Positions 45,442 through 57,194 of a DNA stretch of 64,000 nt are shown here, one piece after another. The stretch is from contig JAMPIQ010000003.1 of NCBI GenBank assembly GCA_024699855.1, positions 5,084,001 to 5,148,000 of the forward strand, in the 5' to 3' direction. The notes under the pieces are model-generated. The model saw nothing but the letters and a program-made list of their open reading frames with translations, did not search any database and was not told the DNA's origin. The position numbers and the translations under genes were made by a program. This stretch comes from Aphelenchoides besseyi. Its lineage: Eukaryota; Nematoda; Chromadorea; Rhabditida; Aphelenchoididae. How positions within the stretch are numbered: position 1 is the first letter of the stretch; the number at the start of each line of letters is the position of its first letter.

Positions 45442-47087
45442 ATGAGTGCCGATGGATTTTGGTTGTTTGAAGTAAGTTTTTACACACGAGGATTCCTATG
45501 AGAACATTTTGAGGGTTTGGAAGACCAACCTTACGGATTGCTTCCATTGAATAATCTAAGTGGAAAAGGTGGTGCAACGTCGACGAAATCTGTTGAACGT
45601 GTGGGTTCCTATCAATGGCGATTGGAAGAAGACGAACCAGTGATTATGCTTCCCGGTCAACCGCTTCAGTCGTTCTTTTGGCCCGGTGGTCGATTGGCCC
45701 AAGACCATGGCGTTTTGGTTTATGATATCAACCATTTTAAGATGAAGAACGCAAGCCTTGATACAATGATTCTTGCGGCGAAATGGTTTGGTGAGAAGAA
45801 AAAGAAACCAATCGACTTCGACAGCTACGACTTTATAACCGATGCTGTTAATCTCCAGAAATTGTTTGCATTTGCGCAAGAAGCAGGCGAAGGTCCGTTA
45901 AAGTTTTTAATCGATTAATTGCCAACTAATTCATAGGCTTATTTCGAATCGATTGTGAACGAGTTGGCAAGACAGTGTTACTGAGCCGGTAAACTGCTTT
46001 AGAGTTTAATCGTAAGTTTGTTTTCAGAATGGAAGCTTCTGATCTAATGGAAATCGGTCATGTGACTTTTGATCAAGGTCTCAAGTGAGTAATTGTTCAA
46101 CGTGTGCGTGTTATGTTGTTGTGTTACAGAGCCGTAATCACTAAACCACGATCCAAACATTCGACGGGTCCCTTTTTCCAACTTGTCAGCTATCAGTTCG
46201 GTTCATTTAAAATTCTTGTTCGATACGAAGTTGATTGCGGTAATTGATGATACGTGAATTATATACAAATTGATTATTGCAGCTGACTACGCCGCAATTA
46301 AAGCAACCGATCCGTAAGTGATGTATTTATTTCCTTTACTTTTGACTGTTTAGCGATCCGGCCACCGATCCAGCAAATTTACCGGAAAAAAAGAAGTTTA
46401 CCGAGAATCCGGATTTGTCGTTCATTGAATACGGAGACATACCGAAGACTGTGCCGTTGCAATTGGTCACAACTTATCCACAAGGAGCGGGTTTCCCATT
46501 CTTTACATGGCAAGTTATAAGACCGATCAGGAGATTATGTTCAAGTTAAGGGCTCAGTTGTTTTTCTCGAACGCTGATCAAGAGATTGTTGGATTCTTCA
46601 AAGGAAATGGTGATTTCGGAAAACAGTCGTTGTACGCCCTTCCGGACGTCTCAAAACTCATGAAACCATTGCCATACGTTGTGCTTTCGAAAGTACACGA
46701 CTGTTTAGACAAAATCAAAAAGGTGAGATCTTTATGGCATTCTTAGTCAACTTCAAAAGCAATTCGACGTTAGTTGTTGTGGAGTTACTTTTGGATCTTT
46801 CAGTTTCTTGTTAAAAACGATAAAGAATTTCGTTGCGGATTAATTTGGAAAGGAAAGGTAGGGAACCAACGGATTCAGAAGAAGAATGAAGTCTTATGTT
46901 TAGGCGCATTTGGAGATTTACGGTACGTCTCTGCAAATCGGATCATTTTTAGCGATTCAACTTTCCAACATGATTATATATTTCAGCGAAACTCGATGAT
47001 GCAGAAGGAGCAATCTCAGCGAAAGTTCGCGAGTATCTTCGTACTCAATGTAAAGAACCGGAAGACGAAGCAACACCGTCGACTTAA
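45442..47087 (+). CDS. Unknown protein resembling a family common in fungi
   Basis: About ten exons (from 45442-45471, 45514 onwards) give roughly 390 residues. Motifs in order: SYQWRLEEDEPVIMLPGQP, LAQDHGVLVYDINHF, DSYDFITDAVNLQKLFAFAQ, FRIDCERVGKTVLLSR, FFQLVSYQFGSFKILVRYE, and FFTWAQLFFSNADQEIVGF. From memory, the same order (VPGxP, a DxGxxYxDxN motif, DxVTDxxNLxKLL, and a SYxFGxxxxLVRxE motif) occurs in a large fungal family often mislabelled geranylgeranyl pyrophosphate synthetase. It has no prenyltransferase DDxxD motif. Function unknown. A 41-nt GC-AG intron (46510-46550) is needed to keep the conserved frame. The gene is spliced like its neighbours. Confidence 0.55.
46510..46550 (+). 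other. GC-AG intron (41 nt)
   Basis: The donor is GCAAGT and the acceptor TTAAG. It restores the Trp codon (TG plus G) and continues AQLFFSNADQE. The in-frame GT three bases on leads to the wrong frame. Confidence 0.75.
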
Positions 47088-47529
47088 ATTCAATTGTCAA
47101 CTTTTTTGTTCGCTACTCGCGTATTTATTTTATACCGTCGAATAAAACTGCGTTCAACTTAGAAGCGTTCAATCAGACCGGTTTACATAGACTCTTTAGA
47201 GTTTAAGATGATCTCTAAGTTCGAAAAAGCACTCGATTCTGAAACCCCAAAATGTTCACTCATGTACTGGTTGTGGGACTTGAATGCGAACATTTGAAAA
47301 CGATCGAAAATTCGTACAACCCGTAGACTGGAATTAACATCAATTTTGACATTTCATGACGATCAGAACGAGTGTTTTGAAGGTGAAATGTTTTTGCAAG
47401 TGCGAGACAGAACCGGAATTGGGGTTAATAAGGCGACGGAGAAAGTTGCTCAAAATGAAGACAAACAGACGCTTTCGATCAGACAGTATCGTTTTACAGT
47501 CCAAAAAAACTAGTGAAGATGTTGAATTC
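47088..47529. other. Intergenic, possible 5' exon
   Basis: About 440 bp. An in-frame ATG at 47356 extends the following protein by 58 basic residues, but the signal peptide starts better at 47530. Confidence 0.4.
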
Positions 47530-48448
47530 ATGGATACAGTTGGTAAGTTTGTGTCGAAGTTGATTACCGTGATCTCGTCGTTGCAGTTCTTTTTCGCCTC
47601 CACGTTGATTGCAACGATTTGGAGCGCAGATGAAGACGAGACTCCGTTCTACGATACGAGAGATTGTGGGAAACGAATGGCTTGTTGGTATTTTCCTGAT
47701 GGATGTGATGTTTCGGGACCTGAAAGTTGTCATGCAATTGTGAGATGGAAATTGCGAAAAAATAAACTTAAAGTGCAACTGCAAATAAGTTACTTTGACA
47801 GTCAACTTCTATTATGTTTCATTTAAGCAAAGGAGCTCGAGAATAGTGCCGATTATGGTCGCTACATGGCCTTGGGATTCAGTGAAGATCGATATATGGC
47901 AAGTTGGATAACAAGGCAGTTAGTGAGTGGGATTTCAGGACAACGACACGGTCGTTGAATGTGTTTTTGACAAAGATGGCAAAACAACGGCGTTTGTTTC
48001 GTACAACGATCACACTTCAAACGTTCAACTCAAAGATGTTCGTAATTAACACAACAATCTGATTTCGATTTAGGCAAGCAAGAAGCTGGTTAAATTAAAG
48101 AGCAGCGTAGTTAGTGATGGACGAATGCAATGCGAAATCCAAATCGACTTTGGTCGTCACTCGAAATTGCAAGAAGGCGAACGTGAGACGTTGATTTCGC
48201 ATGTTAAGAACGCTGAGTTCATTTTGATGTTTGCTCAAGGTCTAGCAGAGTCGGAAAGTAAGTTGTAGCGGTAGTGTAGACTCTGATAATACACTATTTT
48301 AGCGTTGGAAAAGCAAATGCACGCATACTATCCATGGAGTACAGATGATCCTGTAACGTTTTGTGATAGTTGCGATTCGAAGTTTCAAATTTCCAATCAA
48401 ACTTCTCCCCATCAACCGCAACGAATTCGTCGCAACGTTTCGAAATGA
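47530..48448 (+). CDS. Secreted DOMON-domain protein
   Basis: An N-terminal signal peptide is visible (LITVISSLQFFFASTLIATI, cleavage near residue 33). Then CGKRMACWYFPDGCDVSGPESC is the Cys-rich start of a DOMON domain, followed by AIVRWKLRKNKLKVQLQI, YMALGFSEDRYMDNDTVVEC and VQLKDASKKLVKLKSSV. DOMON domains bind haem or sugar and occur in many secreted nematode proteins. The C-terminus is His/Asn-rich (SNQTSPHQPQRIRRNVSK). The TGA is at 48446-48448. A GC-AG intron (47899-47938) sits inside the signature YM/DNDTVVEC. I see no transmembrane anchor, so the protein is probably released or in the cuticle. Confidence 0.7.
47899..47938 (+). other. GC-AG intron (40 nt)
   Basis: Donor GCAAGT, acceptor TTTCAG. 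It joins EDRYM to DNDTVVEC in phase 0, matching the DOMON consensus ALGFSxDxxMxxDxVVEC. Confidence 0.75.
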
Positions 48449-48641
48449 TATTTTGTGCTTTGTGAATGATATGAAACAACAGAAGTACGAATAAATTCAA
48501 ATACCCTACTCTGCCTAATTTCGAATGCAAATTCCCGCATCTAAATCATCAAAACCTCACATTGTTGTTAGTTTTTGTATTCGCAGTTGCTAAGGCGACA
48601 GCCAATTTCCAGCCGTTTTTGTCCACTTTTCCCATCGTGCA

Positions 48642-51600
48642 ATGATGAAACCGACAGATGAGGAACAGGACGTCAGAAACAAACCAGAAATCGATCCAAC
48701 TTCTACGGTCAGTGCCACCGCTACATCGCCCGAATCGCCGCCTGTCGACGAGAGCATTGCCGCCAATGACAACGTCGATAAGACGAAGAATCTACGATCC
48801 AGTTTTCGTGCAATAAAGAAACGAAGATCCCAGAAGGCGGCTAAAGTACAATCGACTAGTGATGATTGTTTTCCAGCAGAGACGGTAGAGTCAAATGACA
48901 ACAATGATGAGAAATTGGACGACACTCAAAAAGAAGTTTCCGTAGAGAATCAAAAACCGGATTCGAAGACCACAAGTGCCGTGAGATCAAGCGACTCATC
49001 GGATGGCAATGGAAATGAGTCCAATGACAATCATCTTCAACGTCCGGTTCTCTTCGATGATTCAACCGACGTGGAGTTGGAACGACCGGTCGATGTGATA
49101 AGCGACGAAGCCGCAAAAAGTCGAGCTGATCGTCGAGAACGCAATCGAACTCGGAACATCTCGTTTGTCGGATTGACTGATGTCGAACTGAAGAAATCTG
49201 AACGGTCGACATATTTTGACGTCTGTTCATTTTGCGATTGTTCATTACGTGTACTTTAGATTGACGACAATTACGCTGATAAGTTGAATGCAGATGACGA
49301 CGATACGAATCAACAGTACGAAAAAAGCCGAACCGAAAAGTTTTTGAACTTAATTTTTTGTCGGTAAGTCTATGATATGAAGGAAAAGTCTCAGACTGGG
49401 TCTTAGACGAGATTTGGCAGAAAAGAAATGGGACGAAAAACCGATTCCTTTAACTCAATTGGTGAGTTGAAATCGCAAACAGTCAACAAAAGTGATTTTA
49501 AGTTCAAGTACGGAACAAAATTAGACAAGTGTATTCTTGTGCCTCTTGGAATCCTGATGGCTGCGTTGTGTGGTTGGTTGTCGTTGATTCGAGATTCATA
49601 AGACTTTTAAGGGTTTTGCCAACCACTTTTTGCGGTTGTTTCTGGAAGATTGGCTAATACTCTTTTGCTGATTGACATTAACGATCCGCTTTTCTACAAA
49701 GAAGTGAATCGAAGCGAGGTTTAAAGTTTGATTTGTGTTGATTTAGGGTATCCAGGCGATTGTTTCGTTTGTTGCCATCGGAGTGTTTCTGTGCATAGTT
49801 GCTTTCATACAATTTTGTTGTTTTAACATTGCTTGTACACGAATCATTCGTCGAATTCGAGTTGAATACTTGAAATCAATTCTAAGACAAAACGCTTCTT
49901 GGTTTGAGAAAAATCAAAGCGGCGCTCTAAATACCAAATTGAATGATAATATTGAGCGAATCCACGAAGGAATTGGAGACAAATTGGGGCTTCTGATTCG
50001 TAATGCCGTTCACTTTACACTTGGACAATTTGTAGCTTTCTATTGGAATTGGCGGATGGCATTGCCTCTGTAAATATCTCACTTAAATAGCAATTTTGTA
50101 TTTTGTTAAGGTCCGTTTTGTCTCCGATTATTGCCGTAGCAATGGTACGTGAATACGAGGCTTTTAGATGTTAAGGCGTTGATTTGTAGTCTGTCTCAGC
50201 ACGATGGATCAGTTCGGCAGCCAGAAAAGAATTGGAAGTGTACAGCAAAGCTGGTGCTGTTGCTGAAGAAGTGAGTTGCGTTCGTAGGAAACAGTTCAAC
50301 CCAGTAGCTCTCAGGCAATTGGTTCAGTTCGCACCGTAGCCGCTTTCAATGGTCAGGAAACTGAAGTCGAACGTTATCGACAATCACTCGATGAAGGAAT
50401 GCGCTCAGGATTGAAAAAAGGTTTTCATTCCGGTCTACTTAACGGATTTCTTCTATTCACTGTGATGTTTTGTATGGGTGAGCCTTTCAAATGGTTTATA
50501 TATTCAAAGATAAACTCAGGATCGGCAATTTTGTACGGGTCGTACCTGTACTCGATTGGCATAATCGAAACTCCCGGCGATATTTTTGTTGTGTTGTTGG
50601 CAATTATGAGTGGAGCCTATCATCTCGGCATGGCTAGTCCGCACATCATGGTTATTTTGACTGCCAGAGTTGCTGCTGCAACGGTCTATCGAACAATCGC
50701 TCGAGTTCCAAGCATCGATCCCTATTCGACAGAAGGCCGAAAGATTTACGATATGCGCGGAAAAATAGTCTTTAAAAACGTTTCGTTTCGATATCCAAGT
50801 GAGTAGTTTTATCTGAAAATATCTGATTGTTTAGCTCGTCGACAAACCAAAGTATTGAAAGGTTTTTCGATGACTGTTCAGCCTGGTCAAGTATGAAGTT
50901 GACAAAACTACGCGAGTGATTTTCACGTTTAGACTGTTGCATTGGTTGGCCATTCAGGCTCGGGAAAAAGCACAGTGATTAGCTTGTTAACGCGAATGTA
51001 CGAATACGAATCCGGATCAATGTGAGTTGTTCATAATAGTCATATCAAATGATAACCTTTTCTTCAGAACAATTGACGGTCACGATCTGAAAGAGATCAA
51101 CCTCCGTTTCTTACGAAATAGCTTAGGAATAGTCAGCCAAGTAGGTAGACGACTTATTCCAAATTAATGAAAACGATTTTATGAGCCGGTTAGTTGATTT
51201 TACGTTTGTTTTCGAGTTAGTATCCCGGAAAGATCAGTGAGTTGAAGAAGACGTAAACACTTGAAACCGGCGATTATTCAACGATCAGCATTTGGGCGGA
51301 GCTGAGAGTTTGACTTCTGAATTAAGCAAGCGATCTTTACAGGTGATTTTCAACGACACGGTGGAAGCGAATTTGCGTGTTGGGCACTCGACATTGTCGG
51401 AAAAAGATATGGTCGCAGCTTGTCGTGATGCGTGTGCTCATGAATTCATTGAGGCTTTACCGAACGGTTACAGTACTCGAATAGGCGAAGGAGGAGTCAT
51501 GTTGTCCGGTGGCAAGTTTCAAATACAAACAACAATAAAATAAACGATTGCAGGACAAAAACAACGAAGTGAGAAGATATCTGATACATTTATTGCAATT

Positions 51601-54600
51601 CAATTTTAGTTGCTATAGCACGAGCACTTTGCAGGTGGGTTGTAATTCGTCTGATTAGCTTTATACGAAATAACAACGTCAATTTGACAATCGTCCACAA
51701 GCCGACTAGAGTGTTGCAAATTTCATGCAAATCAACGCTTGCTCTTGAATGAATTCGTTTTAAACGTTTATCTCTTCAACTGGAAACGAACAAAAACATG
51801 AATTTCAACGTATTTTCAATCAGATTTGTGGGTTTTTTGCGTTGATGAAAACATCAGTTTTTCTACTTGAGATTTTGATGCCTTGACATAAACGTTCAAA
51901 CAGCAGTTGACATACAAAGTTTTTAAGCTCAGGTTTCATGGTTAAAAGTCAATTTTAAATTTGATTCCTTTGTAACGTCAAGACAGAGATTCAATTTTCT
52001 TCAAACTCATTTCTTTCGAGATGAGAACGCGCCAAATGCAGTTCATCAAATAACAACGATTCTTTCTTTTGCTCGATTCCGATGTTCAGAACGTACTCGA
52101 TGAATGTAAGACCTTTCGTAGAGAATGGTCACAAGTCGCTTCTTCCAACTCACCTAGTTGATGCTCCACTTGTTGCAGAAAACCTGGAACAGCGCAGATA
52201 AAATGAGTGGTAGTAAGAACACGGTTGCACGAAGTTCACGAACCACTGATGAAGAGTGGCTGACGAATTTTTACGATTGTCAATGTCCTTATTAAAAGCC
52301 CTTACTGTCCAATTCCTTGAGTTAAGGATTAGAACACCGCGATTTTGAACGACAATTTTTGATTGATAAAACTCGGTGCAGTTTAATCACAGATCCAATT
52401 TCAGAAATCCAAAAATTCTTCTGCTCGACGAAGCCACTTCAGCATTAGACACAAAAAGTGAGGCCGAAGTTCAAGTTTGTAATCCTCGTTTCGCCAATTA
52501 CCTTGCAACTTTTAGGAAGCTCTGAACAATGCAAGTCGCAGTACGTTTGTTAACAAGTGCAAACATGAATGTCACTTGACTTCAACTATTTAGACCGTTC
52601 AACAATCGTCGTAGCTCATAGATTGGCGACAGTAAAGGTAAGAATAAATTTGATCGTCCACTTAAATTTTCCAAGAATGCGGATCGAATTATTGTCATGC
52701 AACAAGGTAGATTTGTGGAAGCTGGTCGACATGATGATGTAAAAAACTTTCAATTGCTGCTCGGATCGTTTTGTTTTAGCTGTTGGCACGTCGTGGCGCC
52801 TATTCGAAGCTCGTTCGTGCCCAACAAGTGAATACACGAGACGAGGAAGATGGACCAATTTCAAGTGACGACGATTTACCGCCAGTAGTTGAACGTCAAA
52901 TGAGTCCATCTGACACAAGCCGTATGAGTGCTAGTGAAATGAGGGAAAGCATAAGACACTCTTTCAAACGTGATTTTATTCCATCAGAACACATTGGCGA
53001 CGCCGAGACTGAAGAGTTGGCAATTAAGTTGAAGAAGGAGAGTAGTGGTGAAGATAACTTCTCGATTGGACGTCTTTTCCTTGAGGCTCGTCCACTGTGG
53101 ACGTCGTTGGGTATTGCTATGGGTATTTGCTTGTTTAACGCGTTAGCAATGCCGGTTAATGCGATTCTTTACGGATTATCTTTTGCAATGTTCGAAAACG
53201 GAAGGAAGGACAATCTTAGCGAGGCATTGCTATTTTTTGGACTTTTCATTGCGCTCGGTGTTGTTGCATTTGCTTCGGCATGGACCACAACCTATTTATT
53301 CGGTCGAATTGGCGAAAAGCTAACAATGCACTTGAGATTGAGAGCCTTCAAATCGGTTCTTAATCAGGACATCGCTTTCTTTGATAATCCGCAACACACG
53401 GTAGAGAATAGTCGTTTGCAGATCGAATAATCGCTTGCTTTAGCCCGGCAAACTCATTGCAAGGTTGGCAACTGATGCACCAAACGTCAAAGCAGCCGTT
53501 GATTCACGATTATCGCGTGTTGCTCAGGGAATTTTATCCTTGTTCACAGCAATAGTCTTTTCGATGTTCATTGACTTGCCGTTAACTCTTGTGTGCTCAT
53601 TGCTTTTCATTGTACAAGGAGTGTTACAAGTCGTTTTGGCGCGTCGAGTTCATCGAAATCACGTGCAACGAGCCACTTCAGATGAAGCAGGTCGCTATGC
53701 TGTGGAAGCGATAGAAAACGTGAAAACAATTCAACTTTTGAACGGCGAAGAGAATGTTTACATTAATTTTGATGAAATGAGTCGAGCACAAATGAAGTTT
53801 GATCTTTACAATGCCCCTTTGAATGCCGCTAATTTCGCTTCGTCTCATGGTTTGCAGCAGTTTACACAAGCATTTTGTTACGGGATGGGCCTTCTATTTG
53901 TTGTTTCTGGATGGTCGGCCAAAGTTGCTGTGTTTCAAGTTGTTCAAACATTATATTTTGGATCGATGGTATGCAAAATCGTTAATACGTTGCAATATTT
54001 GTCATAGGGAGTACTGCAAGCCTCAGAATTCTTTCCAGAATTCGTCAAATCACGTTTGGCTGCAGCTCTCATGTTCAAAATCATCGATCGGCAACCACTA
54101 ACCGGCGATCCGAATGCCGGAGAAGCTGTAACTCTTGAAGGCAACATTGAATTGGAGTAAGGATCCAAAAGTCGATTTAACGCTAAGTTGACTTCAGAAA
54201 CGTCTATTTTGCTTATCCCAACACTCCAAAATTACCGATATTAAAAGGAATTAATTTCACCGTTCAAAAACACAAGACAATCGCTCTGGTTGGCTCCAGT
54301 GGTTCGGGGAAATCGACGTTCATCACACTTCTTGAAAGATTCTACGACTGCGTTGTTGGAGCAGTGGTATAAGCGAAAGCAGTTAGTCAATTAATTTGTT
54401 TTAATTAAGAAAATAGATGGAATCGACATTCGAAAATTGAACTTGAAAAGATATCGCGAACAAGTGAGTTTGGTGGAGCAAACACCGCGATTAGGTTTTG
54501 GAACAATCAAAGAGAACATTATCTACGGATTGAAAGAATCGGAAGTTTCCATGGATCGTATTATTGCTGCTGCTAAGATTGCCAATGCCGCCGAGTTCAT

Positions 54601-55099
54601 TTCCAGTTTGCCACTCGGTTATGACACACTCGTCGGCGAACGAGGCACGATGTTGAGTGGTGGTCAGTTTCGAATACAAAACAACATTAAAATGAGCAAT
54701 TGCAGGACAAAAACAACGAAGTGAGAGACCAATTGCGTTTCACGAGTGAATTTGTTTTAGTTGCAATAGCTAGAGCGATTATCAGAAATCCGAAAATTCT
54801 ATTGTTGGACGAAGCAACCTCGGCGTTGGATTCGCAAAGTGAAAAGGTCGTTCAAGAGGCCTTGGACAAAGCACGAGAAGGAAGAACTTGTATAACCGTG
54901 GCTCATCGTAAAAAACCCAAGTATTTGATTACTTTGATTATGTTTTCTAGGGCTATCGACAATTCAAAACTCCGATCTGATCGTCGTGTTGGAACAAGGG
55001 CGTATAAGAGAAGTTGGAACACATTCCCAACTCATGGCTCAACGCGGTCGTTATCATTATCTTATTAAAAAACAAGATTTGAGCGCAAGTAAAAGCTGA
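48642..55099 (+). CDS. Full-length P-glycoprotein (ABCB1-like), copy 2, long N-terminal extension
   Basis: The TMD-NBD-TMD-NBD transporter has motifs [10 protein letters not shown] and [15 protein letters not shown] in NBD1, and [18 protein letters not shown] and [16 protein letters not shown] in NBD2. Before the first TM (about 49510) lies an N-terminus of roughly 270 residues, rich in Asp, Ser, Thr and Lys, encoded by one 618-nt open frame (48642-49259) plus small exons. P-glycoproteins normally have about 50 residues there. NBD2 has [10 protein letters not shown] in place of the usual VSQEPVLF, keeping the Q-loop Gln. NBD1 has a GC-AG intron (51512-51553), a 15-nt microexon, and an exceptional 770-nt intron (51635-52404). 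The Q-loop intron (51141-51342) may hide a 6-nt exon. The stop is at 55097-55099. Confidence 0.88.
51512..51553 (+). other. GC-AG intron in P-glycoprotein 2 NBD1
   Basis: A 42-nt intron with donor GCAAGT at the position where the other NBDs use GTCAGT. It is followed by the same 15-nt microexon (51554-51568) that completes LSGGQKQR. Confidence 0.8.
51635..52404 (+). other. Exceptionally long intron (770 nt) in P-glycoprotein 2
   Basis: It separates ARALC from [15 protein letters not shown]. No supported coding frame lies inside it. Most introns here are about 41 nt, so it may carry a nested element or non-coding RNA that I cannot identify. Confidence 0.6.
54656..54779 (+). repeat. 124-bp block identical to 26865-26988 (copy B)
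   Basis: The second copy of the signature-plus-introns block, in P-glycoprotein 2 NBD2, contains the same 15-nt microexon and both introns without a single difference. Confidence 0.93.
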
Positions 55100-56135
55100 A
55101 TTGTTTGTGATTAAGATGTCATTTGTGTTGTTAAATGGACAAGTAAATTGTAGTGAATTAGATTCGCAGCGTTGTGTTAAAGAGACGATCAGTTTCGTTT
55201 GATCAGATTGACCGCCGACATGAAACAAATTGCCGGTTTGTTTTTGATATTTCCGACTGTATCAATCGGTCCATCATTAGCGTCGGGAGATGGACGTTAC
55301 CATACGGGCACAATCAAACTTTTTATACAAATCTTATTGACGGTGCCATTGAGTTCCACGTATCGAATTGATGGCTATCGCAAGGCGCATGTTTGAGCAG
55401 CGACGACCTTGAATGAAAGGCGCCCACGTTGAGTAAAAATATTGTTGGGGGAAAATTGCCACGTATCTGTCGGTTGTTTTCCCGTTTACATTGAATATCA
55501 ATTTTTGTTTATTGGGATGGGAGTCATTTAAATTCATGAGATTTGTGTGTGTTTAAAAAGGTTTACGCTCAATCGCACACAACAGTGTTCCATTTGGTCG
55601 CAATCGATTTGCTGAGCGGTCCTCCCTATCGAAAGGCAGGACAGACAACACAGCGGACGCTATTTCGTTCGGTCAGCCTACTTCCCTTCATTCGCTCTTC
55701 AGTCACTCGATCAACCTCCACGTTGCTCTCTGCCGACGTTTCAAACTTTTCGTTTGTTTAATTGTTCGCACTAGTCGTCGAGTATTCGACTTAATTGTCT
55801 ACAAACTATTCAATTTTATTGGAAATCTAAACTGATGGGTCTGGGTTTGTTTCTCCTGTGAATTGATTGCATTCAAGAGATCATTCCCAGATTCATCAGT
55901 TTCGTATTCCCACACTTACTCTGTCTCTAGTTTTATTCGACAGATTTGCTAGGAAGTTGGGTCTATTTAGTTTCTCGTGTTTTAGTGTTCGGATTCATGA
56001 GATCAAAATTAGACCCAGCTTTGAAATCGCAAATCAACAAGTGATATCTATTTGTGTGTGTGCTTATACGAGATAAAGAATTTGTAAAAATTTATTGCCC
56101 AAAATAAACAACTAAACGAACATAACAGTAACAAA
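55100..56135. other. Intergenic, no gene recognised
   Basis: About 1.04 kb between the convergent ends of P-glycoprotein 2 and uL10m. Several short plus-strand frames lack splice support and motifs. Confidence 0.45.
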
Positions 56136-57031
56136 TTAACCGATTCGAGACAAACTCGAAACCAAATCTTGCGAGTTATGAGCGAGGGTCTGCGTCAACT
56201 GAGCGGGCAGAGATTGAAGAATTTGAACGGTTTGTGCTCGCAAGTCCTTGACATTGGCCAAAGATGCCAAGTGTTTTGCTTCGTTCATCGAGAGAATTCG
56301 CGAATCGACGGTGTAAGCTGAAAACAAATGAGCGATTGTCCGCTAATCAAACTCACCCAATGGCACGATGTACGACAATTTGGCAGTTTCGTCAACGATC
56401 GTCTTTACACTTTCCAGTTCGTATCCGTACAAAATGCACATTCCACGGCTGCAGAAAAGAGGTTTCAACGATTGAAATGGAGTATTTTCGAAGACCTTGC
56501 ACATTATACGACCATCATAACCCCCGTATTCGACACCTTTCATCCGGAATCTGAAAATAGAGAAAACAAGCGTATAGCAGTGTATCTTTAAGGTCATGTT
56601 TTCAAAAACAATAAGCAGATAAATTTGAAAGTTTTGTTGAAAAGGCAACTTACTGGTTTCTTGCAAAATGTAATGTACGATTGGAAACCGGCTGTAACTG
56701 ACAAACGGCCATAACCCGAAACTTTTCTTCTTCAATCCACGAGCGTATTTTCTTGACCAGCGCGAGCTCGATGGGCATGTACTGAAAGACAAGAACATCA
56801 ATATGGAAAACCGTGTATTCAGAATACCTCTTCCATTTCTTTTTTTCGTGCCTCCTTTTGTGCTAGTCGTGAAACACAATTCGCAATTTTTGGTGGTAGA
56901 ACCGGAGCAACAGCCGCTTCAAATAGACGACGTTTGTAGCTTCGTGGATGCGGTTTGATGTATTTCGACGAGACATAGCGAACGTTTTCGAATCCACAAT
57001 CACGTACCAACAAGCTACCGGAACGTAGCAT
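56136..57031 (-). CDS. MRPL10: Mitochondrial large-subunit ribosomal protein uL10m
   Basis: The minus-strand start is at 57031. The N-terminus is basic (YIKPHPRSYKRRLFEAA), then VLPPKIANCVSRLAQKEARK. The uL10 globular domain follows: IEEEKFRVMAVCQLQPVSNR, YGGYDGRIMCKVFENTPFQ, LFCSRGMCILYGYE, YIVPLGAYTVDSRILSMNEA. The C-terminal helix (QTVQILQSLPAQLTQTLAHN) matches the family's last helix, which carries the L7/L12 stalk. Exons are joined by introns of 46 nt and about 104 nt (56551-56654) plus a short one near 56320. The TAA is at 56136-56138. It is divergent from PLRG1, with 163 bp between start codons. Confidence 0.83.
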
Positions 57032-57194
57032 AACGATAATCAAACGATTTCGAGCATATCAACAAAAACCGACTACTTACTTCAAAGAGAAACGGAAAGC
57101 CACAACATCAAAAGCGATTTCAGAAGATTGGCGTTATTCGTCGGTTGGGAATTTATATCGGTATTTCGTATCTGGTTGTTTTATTATTGACGTT
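57032..57194. promoter_or_regulatory. Putative bidirectional promoter, uL10m / PLRG1
   Basis: 163 bp between divergent start codons. No TATA box is evident. Confidence 0.35.

Noticed and set aside
47356..47529. Upstream ATG for the DOMON protein
   Set aside because: It would bury the signal peptide 58 residues into the protein; the ATG at 47530 places it at the N-terminus.
48856..49245. Minus-strand 129-codon frame
   Set aside because: It mirrors the acidic, low-complexity N-terminal frame of P-glycoprotein 2 and has no motif.
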